From Seongchinamella unica (GTDB taxonomy: Bacteria > Pseudomonadota > Gammaproteobacteria > Pseudomonadales > Halieaceae): 64,000 bases of DNA. Made by a program: the position numbers and the translations under genes. The notes under the pieces are model-generated. The model ran no database searches, was not told the DNA's origin, and saw only the letters and a list, made by a program, of their open reading frames with translations. Location of the stretch: positions 413,257 to 477,256 of the forward strand of contig NZ_SMSE01000004.1 of NCBI RefSeq assembly GCF_004354085.1, in the 5' to 3' direction. Below are positions 8,732 through 18,336 of the stretch, piece after piece; within the stretch, counting starts at the first letter, position 1, and each line of letters starts with the position of its first letter.

Positions 8732-10468
8732 ATGTATGACCTGATGATACGCAATGCCAGGATCGTCGACGGCACAGGCGCTCCCGCATTCAATGGTGAC
8801 CTGGCAATTGCCGGCGGCCGGATCGCGGCAGTGGGCAAGAGAGTTGATGGCGAGGCGAAGCGGGAAATTGATGCGCAAGGGAAGTTACTGACTCCCGGTT
8901 GGGTGGATGTTCACTCCCACATGGACGGCCAGGCCACCTGGGACCCCCTGTGTAGCCCTGCGGCCAATCACGGCATTACCACCCTCATCATGGGCAACTG
9001 TGGTGTCGGCTTCGCGCCCTGTGAGCCGACCGCTGACGCCCACGACCGCTTGATCTCGGTCATGGAAGACGTGGAAGATATTCCAGGATCGGCCCTGCAC
9101 GAGGGCGTAAAATGGAACTGGGAAAGTTTTCCCGAGTACCTTGACGCGGTTGAGGCCTTTCCCCGGGCCATCGACGTGGGCGCTCAGGTACCGCACTGTG
9201 CGGTTCGCACCTACGTGATGGGCGACCGCGGCACCAACAACGAAAAAGCCACAGCGGAAGACATCGGCAGAATGGCCACCATCGTCAGGGAAGGGATATC
9301 GGCGGGGGCCATTGGTTTCACCACTTCACGCACCGAACTGCACACCACCCGGGACGACCAGGTCATGCCCGGCACTTACGCCGATGAAGAAGAACTGCTG
9401 GGCATCGGCAAGGCCATTGGCGAACTGGGGGGAAACGCGATATTCGGACTGGTATCAGACTTCAATAACTGGCAACAGGAAATGGACTGGATGAAGCGCC
9501 TGTCCATCGACAACAACTGCCAGATCAATTTCGTCCTGTTTTTCCGGGAAGAGGCCGACTGGCCGCGGGTCAAGGCGCAGCTGGATTACGTGCGCGAGGC
9601 GGCGAAGGAAGGCGCACGGCTGATTCCCCACGTGGGCGCGCGACCGGTCAACCTGCTGTTGTCCTGGGACGGCACCGTCAACCCCTTCAGTTTCCACGCC
9701 AACTACGCCCCCCTGTCGATACTCTCCCACCAGGAGCGACTGGCACAATTGCGCAAACCGGAAATCCGCGCAGCCATTCTCGCCGAGGACCTGCCGCTGA
9801 TGGGTGACGAGTTTATGGACACCATCATCGGCGGCTACGACAAGCTCTACGAGCTGGGGGACCCGCCCAATTACGAGCCCGGCCCTGAAGACAGCATTGC
9901 CGCCAGGGCCGCCAAAGCCGGCGTACCGCCGCAGGAACTGTGCTACGACCTGATGCTGGAACGCGATGGCAAGAACGTCATCTACTTCCCCTGTTTCGGC
10001 TACGGTGCCAACGACCTCAGTCGTCAGGTTGAACTGCTGGAAGACGACTGCACCGTCCTGTCGCTGGCCGACACCGGTGCTCACTGCGGCGTGTTGTGCG
10101 ACGCCAGCGTACCCACCCAGATGATCAGCTATTACGCCCGGGACCGGCAGCGCGGCCACCGCTTCAGCCTGGAGCAATCGGTCAAAATGCAAACCATGGA
10201 TACCGCCCGCTGCGTTGGGCTCGACGACCGCGGCACCCTGGAGGTCGGCATGAAGGCGGATCTGAACATCATCGATTTCAACGCGCTGCAGCTGGAGGCA
10301 CCGGAAATCATTTTCGACCTCCCTGCCGGTGGTCGGCGCATGTTCCAGGGCGCCAGGGGCTATGTCGCCACTATCGTCAGCGGCGAGATCATTATGCAGG
10401 ATGGCCAGTACACCGGAGCAGTTCCCGGCAGGTTGATTCGCGGAGCGCAGGCCGCGCCCTCCCCCTGA
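8732..10468 (+). CDS. N-acyl-D-amino-acid deacylase-like amidohydrolase (cytoplasmic)
   Basis: The 578-residue protein is an amidohydrolase family 3 member with no signal peptide. The N-terminal beta-sandwich (DLMIRNARIVDGTG) precedes the metal-binding motif VDVHSHMDG, then MGNCGVGFAP, GAIGFTTSRTELH and LADTGAHCG, features typical of D-aminoacylase relatives. The barrel returns to the beta-sandwich near the C-terminus (LEVGMKADLNIIDF). Such enzymes hydrolyse N-acyl-D-amino acids to a carboxylate and the free D-amino acid. The exact substrate is unknown. It is longer than D-aminoacylase (about 480), as in the many actinobacterial and marine homologues. An RBS-like AAGAGA precedes the ATG. Confidence 0.8.
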   Translation: MYDLMIRNARIVDGTGAPAFNGDLAIAGGRIAAVGKRVDGEAKREIDAQGKLLTPGWVDVHSHMDGQATWDPLCSPAANHGITTLIMGNCGVGFAPCEPTADAHDRLISVMEDVEDIPGSALHEGVKWNWESFPEYLDAVEAFPRAIDVGAQVPHCAVRTYVMGDRGTNNEKATAEDIGRMATIVREGISAGAIGFTTSRTELHTTRDDQVMPGTYADEEELLGIGKAIGELGGNAIFGLVSDFNNWQQEMDWMKRLSIDNNCQINFVLFFREEADWPRVKAQLDYVREAAKEGARLIPHVGARPVNLLLSWDGTVNPFSFHANYAPLSILSHQERLAQLRKPEIRAAILAEDLPLMGDEFMDTIIGGYDKLYELGDPPNYEPGPEDSIAARAAKAGVPPQELCYDLMLERDGKNVIYFPCFGYGANDLSRQVELLEDDCTVLSLADTGAHCGVLCDASVPTQMISYYARDRQRGHRFSLEQSVKMQTMDTARCVGLDDRGTLEVGMKADLNIIDFNALQLEAPEIIFDLPAGGRRMFQGARGYVATIVSGEIIMQDGQYTGAVPGRLIRGAQAAPSP

Positions 10469-10485
10469 CCCGCCGGCAAACCAAA

Positions 10486-10515
10486 AAGGGCCCGCCAGGA
10501 GTCTGGCGGGCCCTT
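10486..10515 (-). terminator. Intrinsic terminator of the esterase-like gene
   Basis: A perfect 13-bp stem (AAGGGCCCGCCAG and its complement) with a 4-base loop is followed by T's on the minus strand (A-run at 10483-10487 on plus). It lies between the convergent amidohydrolase and esterase-like genes and may serve both. Confidence 0.75.
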
Positions 10516-10530
10516 GTCCAAGCCGGAGGT

Positions 10531-11694
10531 CTAGTCCTGTACCGAGACCCAGTCGGCCGAGTCGTCCAGCATATCCTTTATCCACTGCATCAAAACAACG
10601 CCCCCGGCGGTGGCGTCTGGCGCTGACTGTACAAAGGTGTGGCCGGCACCCACCGGAATCCAGGATTTGCTGCGCTCGGGATGGGCGTCTTCCAGTTGTT
10701 GCATTTCCGGGTACAGGGCCTCTTCCCAGGCCTGCTGGCCGATCATCAGGAAGACGTCGGCGAACACCGTGTCGTAACTGTAGCTGAGCATGCCGCGGCG
10801 CACGTCCGGATCCTCATTCATCTGCCAGACGTGGTAATCACTGAGGTGGCCGTCGTCGCCAATGCACTGGGGACAACTTTCCGGGATGAACGCCCTGGCG
10901 TTCCAGTCCTCGAACAGGAGCTCCAGGAAGGCCGGCTGCTCCGGTCGACCAATGCCCAGGCCTGAATCATTGATGACGTCGATCCGGATGTCGGGATAGT
11001 GATGACGCACCAGAGGAAGCGCGAACGATGTGCCCAGGCCACCGGCACTCTGTCCCATTAACACAATCCGCCGGGGTTCGGGAAATGCGGCGAGCGCCAC
11101 GTCCAGTCCCGCTGACAGGTTGTGCAAGCCGCGATGAAAACGATCAGCATCCCCGTCGCCATCGGTGTCGACATCGCGGTCGCTGCCATGCAGCCCGCCA
11201 TCGCAGTAAGGGAAGTAGGCCACGTTGTAATCAGCCACCGGGTTGTCCTCGCGATTCGGGTCGAGGATACCCGCCTGGGGAATACCGGGGCCGGCGTTTG
11301 GGGTGGCGGCACAGAATTCGGACCAGCAGGCACCGCCACCCTGAAGGAAAATCAGCAGGTCTTCAGAGCCGGCGTCCAGGGTCGCCATGCGATACTCCGA
11401 GCCATCCAGGCACAAGGGGCCGTCACCGCTACCGAAGGTATGGGTGACAATGCCGTCGCTCTCTTCGGACAGCATGGGGGTGTACTCACCAAAATAGCGG
11501 TCTATGCCCTGGTCGAACAATTCCTGGAAGGGGGCGACCTCGGGTTCGGGCACCTCCGGCTCCATGGGCCGATCGCTGCTGCCGCCATCGGAACAGGCGG
11601 CCAAGGAGGTGGCCAGCAGCAGGCCCCCAAGGACTCTCCAGGGCCGGCCGGGTATAACGGTTACGGGGCTTTCTGTATCCAGCTTGTTATCCAT
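10531..11694 (-). CDS. Pectinacetylesterase-family (PAE) lipoprotein
   Basis: The 387-residue protein has a hydrophobic N-terminal segment ending in a lipobox (LLATSLAAC, Cys ~34), then an acidic Pro/Glu linker. The alpha/beta-hydrolase part shows LIFLQGGGACWSEF (oxyanion side), the nucleophile motif VLMGQSAGG, a catalytic Asp candidate in VINDSGLG and a His in VGAGHTFV. These match plant-type pectinacetylesterase/notum-like proteins (PF03283), which are serine carboxylesterases. Two Asp-rich stretches (DRDVDTDGDGDADR) could bind calcium. It is probably an outer-membrane or surface esterase; substrate unknown. Confidence 0.8.
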   Translation of the reverse strand: MDNKLDTESPVTVIPGRPWRVLGGLLLATSLAACSDGGSSDRPMEPEVPEPEVAPFQELFDQGIDRYFGEYTPMLSEESDGIVTHTFGSGDGPLCLDGSEYRMATLDAGSEDLLIFLQGGGACWSEFCAATPNAGPGIPQAGILDPNREDNPVADYNVAYFPYCDGGLHGSDRDVDTDGDGDADRFHRGLHNLSAGLDVALAAFPEPRRIVLMGQSAGGLGTSFALPLVRHHYPDIRIDVINDSGLGIGRPEQPAFLELLFEDWNARAFIPESCPQCIGDDGHLSDYHVWQMNEDPDVRRGMLSYSYDTVFADVFLMIGQQAWEEALYPEMQQLEDAHPERSKSWIPVGAGHTFVQSAPDATAGGVVLMQWIKDMLDDSADWVSVQD

Positions 11695-11940
11695 ATTTTG
11701 TCTGGCCGGGGGCCGTCTCCTCCAATGTTTACAGCAGGCACATTTCTGCCACTTTGCCTGTCATGATCCTGAAACTCAAGCGGAATCTGTTCGATTTTCG
11801 AGCAACAACTGCGACAGCCACCAACCCCTGTGGGCTGCGCCGGTGGGATGGCAGGAAGCCAGTCGCACACGCAACGAGTAGCGGCTATACCCTGCCCCCA
11901 GAGCCGGCAACCGGACGGGAAGATGTCCCCGGGCGAGAGA

Positions 11941-13344
11941 CTAAAAGCGGATGTGTTCACCGCGGCCAGGGATTTCGGCAGCCAGCCCCTGCTGTTGCTG
12001 CAATTGTTCCTGCAGGGCCTGCTGGGCGCTGGCCTCCCCGTGCACGAGCAGGGTTCGCGGCTGCGGCTTGAAATTGGCTATCCATTTGAGCAGTCCGGAT
12101 TGGCCGGCATGGGCGGAGAGCCCACCCAGGGTCTCTATCTGTGCCTTGATCACGTACTCCTCATTGAACAACTTCACCTTGCGGGCGCCGTCCACCAGTA
12201 TCCGCCCCAGGGTCCCGCGGGCCTGGTAGCCCGTGAATATCACCGTGTTACGATCATCCCAGATACGCTGTTTGAAATGGTGGCGAATACGCCCGCCAGT
12301 ACACATGCCGCTGCCGGCAATAATGATCGCGCCGCCCTTGATACGATTGATCGCCATTGAATCCTCGGTATCGATGGCGAGCTTCAGGGTGGGCAGAAAG
12401 GTCTCCAGGGACGTCCGCTGAGCCTCGCTGAGTTGGCGCACCTCATCCCCATCCAGTAAGTCCAGCCAGCGATCGTAGACACGGGTCACGGCAATGGCCA
12501 TGGGACTATCGAGAAAGACTTCCCAGTTGTCGAGTTCGCCCGCCTGGTAAAGGCAGCCCAGGTGAAACAGGATATCCTGGGTCCTGCCAACGGCAAACGC
12601 GGGAATCATGACACTGCCACCACGGTCCCAGGTGGATTGCAGAATTTCACTCAGTTGGGACTGGGAATCCTCCTCCGGGCGATGCTCACGGTCGCCATAG
12701 GTGCTTTCCATCAGCACGATGTCCGCATGTTCCAGCAGCGCGGGTTCATTCATCAGCACCGAATCGCTCTTCCCCAGGTCGCCGGAAAACACCAGGGTTT
12801 TCAACTTTCCCTTTTCCCGCAGGCGCACTTCCACGATGGAGGAGCCAAGGATGTGACCCGCATCGTGAAAAATGACCACGCCGTCTTCGCCCACCGCACG
12901 TGACTCACCGTAATTACAGGGCGAACACAGCGCGATCACTCCCTCGACGTCTTCCTGGCTGAATACCGCCTCGACAGGCTCCTGTCCGCGCCGGGCGCGA
13001 CGCAGATTGCTGCGCTCCAGGTCACGGAGGTAAAGCCCCACTGAATCGTGAAGCATGACGTCGAGCAGTTCGGCCGTTGCCCGGGTGCAGATGACTTCAC
13101 CGCGAAACCCTTCGTGATACAGGCGGGGTAACAGGCCCGAATGGTCCAGATGTGCGTGGGAGAGCAAAACCGCATCGATGGCCTGCGGGTCAAAGGCAAA
13201 TTGCTCGTCCTGAATCCGCTCCACCGCGTCACCGCCCTGGTGCATTCCGCAGTCCAGCAGCACTCTTCCCAGCGCAGGTGACTCCAGCAGATGACAGGAA
13301 CCCGTCACCTCACGGGCCGCCCCTAAAAAAGTAAGGTCAGCCAT
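11941..13344 (-). CDS. Beta-CASP metallo-beta-lactamase-fold RNase
   Basis: The 467-residue protein shows the MBL signature HAHLDHSG (residues ~62-69), further metal ligands in DAGHILGSS and FSGDLGKSD, the beta-CASP motif A in STYGDREH, and the C-terminal RMMBL domain (GGLSAHAGQSGLLKW and LVHGEASAQQAL). This architecture is shared with CPSF-73-like and TTHA0252-type ribonucleases that process RNA using two zinc ions. The bacterial members act on RNA, with target unknown. The gene stands alone: 246 non-coding bases separate it from the esterase gene downstream and 177 from the amidohydrolase upstream. Confidence 0.88.
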   Translation of the reverse strand: MADLTFLGAAREVTGSCHLLESPALGRVLLDCGMHQGGDAVERIQDEQFAFDPQAIDAVLLSHAHLDHSGLLPRLYHEGFRGEVICTRATAELLDVMLHDSVGLYLRDLERSNLRRARRGQEPVEAVFSQEDVEGVIALCSPCNYGESRAVGEDGVVIFHDAGHILGSSIVEVRLREKGKLKTLVFSGDLGKSDSVLMNEPALLEHADIVLMESTYGDREHRPEEDSQSQLSEILQSTWDRGGSVMIPAFAVGRTQDILFHLGCLYQAGELDNWEVFLDSPMAIAVTRVYDRWLDLLDGDEVRQLSEAQRTSLETFLPTLKLAIDTEDSMAINRIKGGAIIIAGSGMCTGGRIRHHFKQRIWDDRNTVIFTGYQARGTLGRILVDGARKVKLFNEEYVIKAQIETLGGLSAHAGQSGLLKWIANFKPQPRTLLVHGEASAQQALQEQLQQQQGLAAEIPGRGEHIRF

Positions 13345-13521
13345 TGCTCACACTACCGCAAGACTTTCCGCACGATGCTCTTTTGAGCACGCGCGAAATA
13401 CATGGATAAAACGACACATGGATTGATGGGGCGCTCCTTGATACAGGTTACGGTAGCACCAGTATGCCCCAATTAGGTGGCCGGCCGCACTATGCAGAAC
13501 GCAACGGGGCCGGCGTTTTTT

Positions 13522-15186
13522 TCAGTTGCCCTGGTTGGGACTGCTCAACGCACCGGCGTCGATGGTGAAGCCGCGAATAGTGTGCTTGCGGTCCCAATTC
13601 TCGACGGTGATGGGCTTGAAGCGGCCCTTGGGCTCGACCGGGAAACGAATCGATTTTCCCGGACGGACATCCAGTTGAAACTCACTTTCGCGGACCACCG
13701 GCACACCACTGACGATGACATAGGGAATACCGGTAGTGGGCAGACCCTGCTCACCCGACTTGTAGGTGGCGTTGTCCTTCACGGTTTCAGGGTCGAAAAT
13801 TGTGATGTCGGCGACCATACCTTCCTGGAGTCGGCCTCGCTCCTGCATTCCCTCAAGGCCGGTCAGGCCCATGTGATAGGCGGGCCAATAGGCCATCTGT
13901 GCGATGCTGAACATCAGCGGCACGCCGTTCTCGCGACCCGCGCTGAGTGTTTTCCCCCGGGTACCTGCCGTCCGCGGATGACCGACGTAATCCTCGGGCG
14001 GTAAATCCCAGGAATCGATCCCCTTACCGGACCACATCGCATCGGAAGCCACGATCATATGCGGCGTACGCAGCCAGTAGGGCAGCCACTCATCCCGTTT
14101 CGGGTTGAAGGCAAAAATGGTGCGCCCGGGATCCGCCTTGGAGGTTTCTTCCCACTCTTCCTGGGTCAGGAACTTGTCCTGCACAGGGTCGTAAATGGTT
14201 TCTTCATAGGGTCTGCCGCCAGCGAGGATCTTGAATTTCTCGGGGGAGAAAAAATCAGCCGAGATCGCCGTCGAAGCTGCGGAATAGGGATAGTGTTCTG
14301 ACCATACGTTGTAGCCCTGGGCACGCGCTTTCTGCAGCTTTTCCTCGTTCTCCCACCAGCCGTATTCATTGTTGTGGTTAAGTGAAAACGGCGCGTTCAG
14401 GGCCATGGCGTTGGCGAGGAGCTCGCTGGTTCCCAGCGGACCTTCCGGATTGCTGGGGTTGCCGTGGAAGCGCACATGAGCGCCGAGCAGGCGCCCGTAG
14501 TTTGCGGCGACCTCCTGCGTTTTGAACATCTCGAAGGTGGTCACACCCTCACTCATGTAGCCAATGGTGGAGGCAATGCTGAGTGCGCCCTGGCGCAACT
14601 CCTCATCCAGGTACCCCAGAATCTGGTTGAGTTGCTCCAGGCTGCTGCGCGAGACCGACCAGCCGGGCACATTGTCTTTCTCCACGGCCTTGGCGCGCAA
14701 TTCGAAAACGGAAGTCGCGTCATGCCATCCGCTGGTGTCCACCTCCGGATCGTGAATTCGCGTCCGGGTCATTTCCTGGCTCACGCCAGTGCCGTAGTTC
14801 AGCGGCCAGCCCGACTTGTCCTTCGCCGCGTACCACTCGGCGACGTTGATTGCGCCGGCCTCCAGGTCCATCCCCGTGGTCACCCCATCCAGCGCGGCGA
14901 GCTTCAGCGAAAGGCCGTCCAGCGCATGGAAGTGCAGGTCGATGAAGCCGGGCGCCACCACGTGGCCGGTGGCGTCAATGGTATCGTCACCGGTGATTTT
15001 CGCGGGGGTAATGATCTCAATCCGGCCGTCCGTGACACCCACGTTGAACTGGCCGTCGAGCATTGTTTCTGGGTCCATCACCCTACCGTTCAGGATCACG
15101 AGGTCATAAGTCTGTGCATATGACGTCACCGCTCCGCCCAATAAAATCCCCGATATGGCGGCGGTCATACTCTTTAACAACTTCAT
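13522..15186 (-). CDS. Exported D-aminoacylase-like amidohydrolase, tandem paralogue A
   Basis: The 554-residue protein has a signal peptide (MKLLKSMTAAISGILLGG) and so is periplasmic or extracellular. It is an amidohydrolase with IDLHFHALDG as the metal-binding motif, and HVRFHGNP, ASDAMWSGKGID and GIPYVIVSGVPVV as family segments. Together with the next gene upstream it is a tandem duplicate: long blocks such as QTYDLVILNGRVMDPE and HVVAPGFID are shared. The ATG at 15186 has an AGGAG upstream; the longer reading to 15231 lacks a good start. Likely substrate is an N-acyl amino acid or cyclic imide-like compound, which is inference. Confidence 0.78.
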   Translation of the reverse strand: MKLLKSMTAAISGILLGGAVTSYAQTYDLVILNGRVMDPETMLDGQFNVGVTDGRIEIITPAKITGDDTIDATGHVVAPGFIDLHFHALDGLSLKLAALDGVTTGMDLEAGAINVAEWYAAKDKSGWPLNYGTGVSQEMTRTRIHDPEVDTSGWHDATSVFELRAKAVEKDNVPGWSVSRSSLEQLNQILGYLDEELRQGALSIASTIGYMSEGVTTFEMFKTQEVAANYGRLLGAHVRFHGNPSNPEGPLGTSELLANAMALNAPFSLNHNNEYGWWENEEKLQKARAQGYNVWSEHYPYSAASTAISADFFSPEKFKILAGGRPYEETIYDPVQDKFLTQEEWEETSKADPGRTIFAFNPKRDEWLPYWLRTPHMIVASDAMWSGKGIDSWDLPPEDYVGHPRTAGTRGKTLSAGRENGVPLMFSIAQMAYWPAYHMGLTGLEGMQERGRLQEGMVADITIFDPETVKDNATYKSGEQGLPTTGIPYVIVSGVPVVRESEFQLDVRPGKSIRFPVEPKGRFKPITVENWDRKHTIRGFTIDAGALSSPNQGN

Positions 15187-15288
15187 TCCTCTGCTCCTTT
15201 TTTGCCGGTAGGCGTTGCATTCACTTCTCATTTACCGTGGGGCGTAGCAAACATAGTTTCCCCGCCCGAACCTCTACTCAAACCAACA

Positions 15289-16932
15289 TCAGTCTTGGGG
15301 GGGCTTCGCGCCACCGTCGTCGATGGTGTAGGTCGGGATCACAAATTGCCGGGACCAGCTCTCGACGTCGACCGGTTCAAATTTCCCCACTCCCTCAACC
15401 GGAAAACGGATCGGCTGGCCGGCCCAGACCTTCTGGAACTTTGAATTCTTGACCACAATTTGTCCGTTGACGATGACGTAGGGAATACCGCGTGTCGGAC
15501 TCCCCTGCTCTCCGGCCTTGTAGGTGGCGGTATCGGTCACCTTTTTCGGATCGAAAATGGTGATGTCGGCGATCATGCCTTCCTGCATGCGGCCGCGCTC
15601 CTGCATCGCCCTCAACCCGGTGTCGCCGAGATGCTTGGCAGGCCAGTAACTCATCTGGGCCAGGGCAAACATCAGCGGCACGCCCTGCTCACGGCCCATG
15701 CGCAGCACCTTGCCCCGCGTGCCCGCCGTACGGGGATGGCCCCGATACTCGGTATCCGGCAAGTCCCACGAGTCAATACCTTTGCCGGAGTAGATCGAAT
15801 CCGAGGCGACTATCATATGGGGCATGCGCAGGAAATAGGGCATCCACGCCTCGCGGCTGGGATCGAAAGCAAACACTATGCGACCCGGGTCCTCGGTCTT
15901 GGTCTTTTCGTACTCCTCCTGGGTCAGGTACTTGTCAGCGATCGGGTCGTACATGATCTCTTCGTAGGGTCGACCACCACCGAGCAGCGCGATCTTGTCC
16001 GGTTGGAAGAACTCCGACGAGATCGAGGTCGAGGCAGCGGTATAGGGATAGTATTCGGACCACACGTTGTAGCCCTGGGAGCGGGCCTCCTGGAGTTTCT
16101 GCTCGTTTTCCCACCAGCCATAGGCATTGTTATGCAACAGGCTCAGCGGGGCATCGAGGGCGAGGGCATTGGCCAGGATTTCGCTGAAGCCCAGCGTGCC
16201 TTCAGGTGTTGCCGGGTTGCCATGAAAACGGACGTGGGCTCCCATCGAGCGACCATACCTGGCGCCGAGTTCCTGCGACTTGAACATCTCGAATGTGCTG
16301 AGCCCAGGCGCCATGTAGCCGACGGTAGAAGAGATGTTGACCGCGCCCTGGCGCAGCTCCTCATCCATGATTTTCAGAATCTGGTTGAGTTCCTCCAGGT
16401 TGCTCACGCTGTCCTGCCAGCCGCAGGTGCCGTCCGCACAGCCTTGCGCGCGCAGGGAGCCGAGGATCTTCGGTGCGTCGTACCAGTCATTGATTTCGAC
16501 TTCCGGATCATGCACGCGCAGCCGGACCCCCTCCTGGCTGACCCCGGTGCCATAATTAAGCGGCCAGGCGCCATTTTTGGCGTCATACCAGTCAGCGACG
16601 TTGATGGCCCCGATCTCCAGATCCATGCCCGTGGTCACGCCATCCAGCGCCGCCATCTTCAAAGACAGTCCATCGAGGGCGTGGAAGTGAAAGTCGATAA
16701 ACCCGGGTGCCACGACATGACCCTTGGCGTTTATGGTTTCCTTACCCTTGATGGCGTCAGGCGTGATAATCGCGATCCGGCCGTCCTCGACCCCGACATT
16801 GAGGGTTGCGTCGAGCATGGATTCAGGGTCCATTACCCGGCCATTCAGGATGACCAGGTCATAGGTCTGCGCGAAGGACGGCACCGCACAGCAAGCTATG
16901 GCGGTTAATAGGGCTGTTATGACTAACTTCAT
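15289..16932 (-). CDS. Exported D-aminoacylase-like amidohydrolase, tandem paralogue B
   Basis: The 547-residue protein has a signal peptide (MKLVITALLTAIACCAVPSFA) and the same amidohydrolase layout as the neighbour: IDFHFHALDG, HVRFHGNPATPEG, ASDSIYSGKGID, PTRGIPYVIVNGQ. A loop near residue 170 carries two Cys (GCADGTCG) not found in paralogue A, possibly a disulfide that fits the periplasm. A GGAAGG ribosome binding site precedes the ATG. It lies 51 bases after the porin gene and 102 before paralogue A, so the three form a probable operon: outer-membrane entry followed by periplasmic hydrolysis. Confidence 0.78.
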   Translation of the reverse strand: MKLVITALLTAIACCAVPSFAQTYDLVILNGRVMDPESMLDATLNVGVEDGRIAIITPDAIKGKETINAKGHVVAPGFIDFHFHALDGLSLKMAALDGVTTGMDLEIGAINVADWYDAKNGAWPLNYGTGVSQEGVRLRVHDPEVEINDWYDAPKILGSLRAQGCADGTCGWQDSVSNLEELNQILKIMDEELRQGAVNISSTVGYMAPGLSTFEMFKSQELGARYGRSMGAHVRFHGNPATPEGTLGFSEILANALALDAPLSLLHNNAYGWWENEQKLQEARSQGYNVWSEYYPYTAASTSISSEFFQPDKIALLGGGRPYEEIMYDPIADKYLTQEEYEKTKTEDPGRIVFAFDPSREAWMPYFLRMPHMIVASDSIYSGKGIDSWDLPDTEYRGHPRTAGTRGKVLRMGREQGVPLMFALAQMSYWPAKHLGDTGLRAMQERGRMQEGMIADITIFDPKKVTDTATYKAGEQGSPTRGIPYVIVNGQIVVKNSKFQKVWAGQPIRFPVEGVGKFEPVDVESWSRQFVIPTYTIDDGGAKPPQD

Positions 16933-16983
16933 GCTTCCTTCCTCTTAAATGAACCAGGATTGCTTTCCCGGAGTGCTTTTTAC

Positions 16984-18327
16984 CTAGAAGACGACGCGTG
17001 CCCGCAGGCCAACCACCGTGATCAAATCCTCATCCGGGTTCAATGCCGGATCCACCAGTAATTGGATGCTGGGGGTGAGTTCCAGGTCCTGCAGGATCTG
17101 CCAGCGGTAGAACACTTCGGCCGTGTACTGGTCGTCGAGTTCGACGCCAAATGTATCCTCGTTGGGGCGTCCCCAGTTCAAGCCTATGCCGAGTAATCCA
17201 GCACCGCTAACGTCCTGGTCCTGGTAGCCGAAACCGACACTCAGGGACGCCTCCAGAATGCTGCCGCCATCCTTGGACCAGCCGCCGCGAATAAAGGGCA
17301 GGAATTTGTTGTCGGCTGCCCGGGTGAAAGACACGGCCACGCCATAACCGGAATCGGTTCCAGCCTCCTCGGCCTCGTCTATCTGCCAGAAGGTGATATG
17401 CGTGTTATTGAAGAACAGGTCTTCCCTTTTCGGCGTCCAGTGTATGTCTATGTTTTTGATGGTTTCAAAATCATTGAAAAAGGTATCGAAGCCCCTGAAA
17501 AAATCGGTCTGGTCAACGTTGGCGTCCGTAATACCGCCAATGACATAGACCGAGTCAGTCACCCAGACGGCGGCCATGGCGCCCATAGCGCCGTCAGGCA
17601 AACCGCCGATAGAAGCTGAGCCGGTGGCGAAAACCAGGTTGGAGAAGCCCGTCCATGGACTGGCCAGAGGATAAGCGTCTATAAACTCCGTGGAGTCGAT
17701 GAAACCGGCGTAAGTGACCACACGCTGGTCGTTAAAACTCTGTCGCCAGTATAGGTTGCTGCCCCGTGTGCCCTGGTCGCTGTAACAGCAGTTCATCACC
17801 CCCACATAGCCCAATTCAAACCCGTATTCACGGGGTGCGAGATCACCATAGGCATGTCGGTTTTCCACTTTGAAGATAAGGCTGCCGGTATCGTTGGTGT
17901 CGCCACCGGTCAACAGCCACTTGCCATAGAAACGCAACACCCCGCCTGCGGCAGAGTCGTCGCCCAGGCTGTCACTCGCTTTAAAACCCAGTGAGTTGTA
18001 GTCAATATTGAATTGAATGCCGGTGTTCTGGTGAACCTTTTCCTTCCACTCTCGCCACGGCTCAAATGGCCTGAGCCCATAAAACGCCGATTTCTCTTCC
18101 CTGTTGGAACTCAGCAGGTTGCCAACCGAATCCGGACTGGTGAAAGCGCCTTCGCGCTGGCTGGAGTCAATTGCCTGTTGATCTTCACCTGACTCAGCGA
18201 GCGACAACCCGGGCTGTAGCGTTATCAGTGCCGCTGTCAGGAACACTGCAAACCATCTTGCAGCGCAGCGGCAAAGACCTTCGATTCTGTCCGTAACCGC
18301 CAACGGTTCCTCTTTTAACGTGAACAT
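16984..18327 (-). CDS. OprB-like carbohydrate-selective porin family protein
   Basis: The product (447 residues from the ATG at 18327; an ATG at 18336 is also possible) has a signal segment (CRCAARWFAVFLTAALITLQPGLSLAESG) and an outer-membrane beta-barrel pattern of alternating residues ending in an aromatic (LRARVVF). Segments such as EWKEKVHQNTGIQFNIDYNSLG, LYWRQSF, and GVAVSFTRAADNKFLPFIRGG fit OprB-family porins. It would let small polar solutes through the outer membrane. It heads the probable operon with the two exported amidohydrolases, so its solute may be their substrate. The C-terminal Phe is the usual barrel-assembly signal. Confidence 0.75.
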   Translation of the reverse strand: MFTLKEEPLAVTDRIEGLCRCAARWFAVFLTAALITLQPGLSLAESGEDQQAIDSSQREGAFTSPDSVGNLLSSNREEKSAFYGLRPFEPWREWKEKVHQNTGIQFNIDYNSLGFKASDSLGDDSAAGGVLRFYGKWLLTGGDTNDTGSLIFKVENRHAYGDLAPREYGFELGYVGVMNCCYSDQGTRGSNLYWRQSFNDQRVVTYAGFIDSTEFIDAYPLASPWTGFSNLVFATGSASIGGLPDGAMGAMAAVWVTDSVYVIGGITDANVDQTDFFRGFDTFFNDFETIKNIDIHWTPKREDLFFNNTHITFWQIDEAEEAGTDSGYGVAVSFTRAADNKFLPFIRGGWSKDGGSILEASLSVGFGYQDQDVSGAGLLGIGLNWGRPNEDTFGVELDDQYTAEVFYRWQILQDLELTPSIQLLVDPALNPDEDLITVVGLRARVVF

Positions 18328-18336
18328 AATAGGCAA

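Noticed and set aside
11754..12071. Plus-strand ORF of 105 codons between the esterase and RNase genes
   Set aside because: It lacks a ribosome binding site and overlaps the RNase 3' end antisense; the gap is probably regulatory.
13390..13410. GCGAAATACATGGA shared with the MmsR operator region near 38193
   Set aside because: A 14-base match is expected by chance several times in a 64-kb window, and it does not extend; no copy of the repeat partner is present.
13480..13522. GC-rich 7-bp stem followed by T7 on the plus strand beside the stop of amidohydrolase A
   Set aside because: There is no plus-strand gene to terminate, and on the minus strand no T-tract follows, so I did not call a terminator.
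15460..16908. 482-codon plus-strand ORF antisense to amidohydrolase B
   Set aside because: The minus-strand frame has a signal peptide and amidohydrolase motifs; the antisense frame has none and follows codon bias of GC-rich genes.
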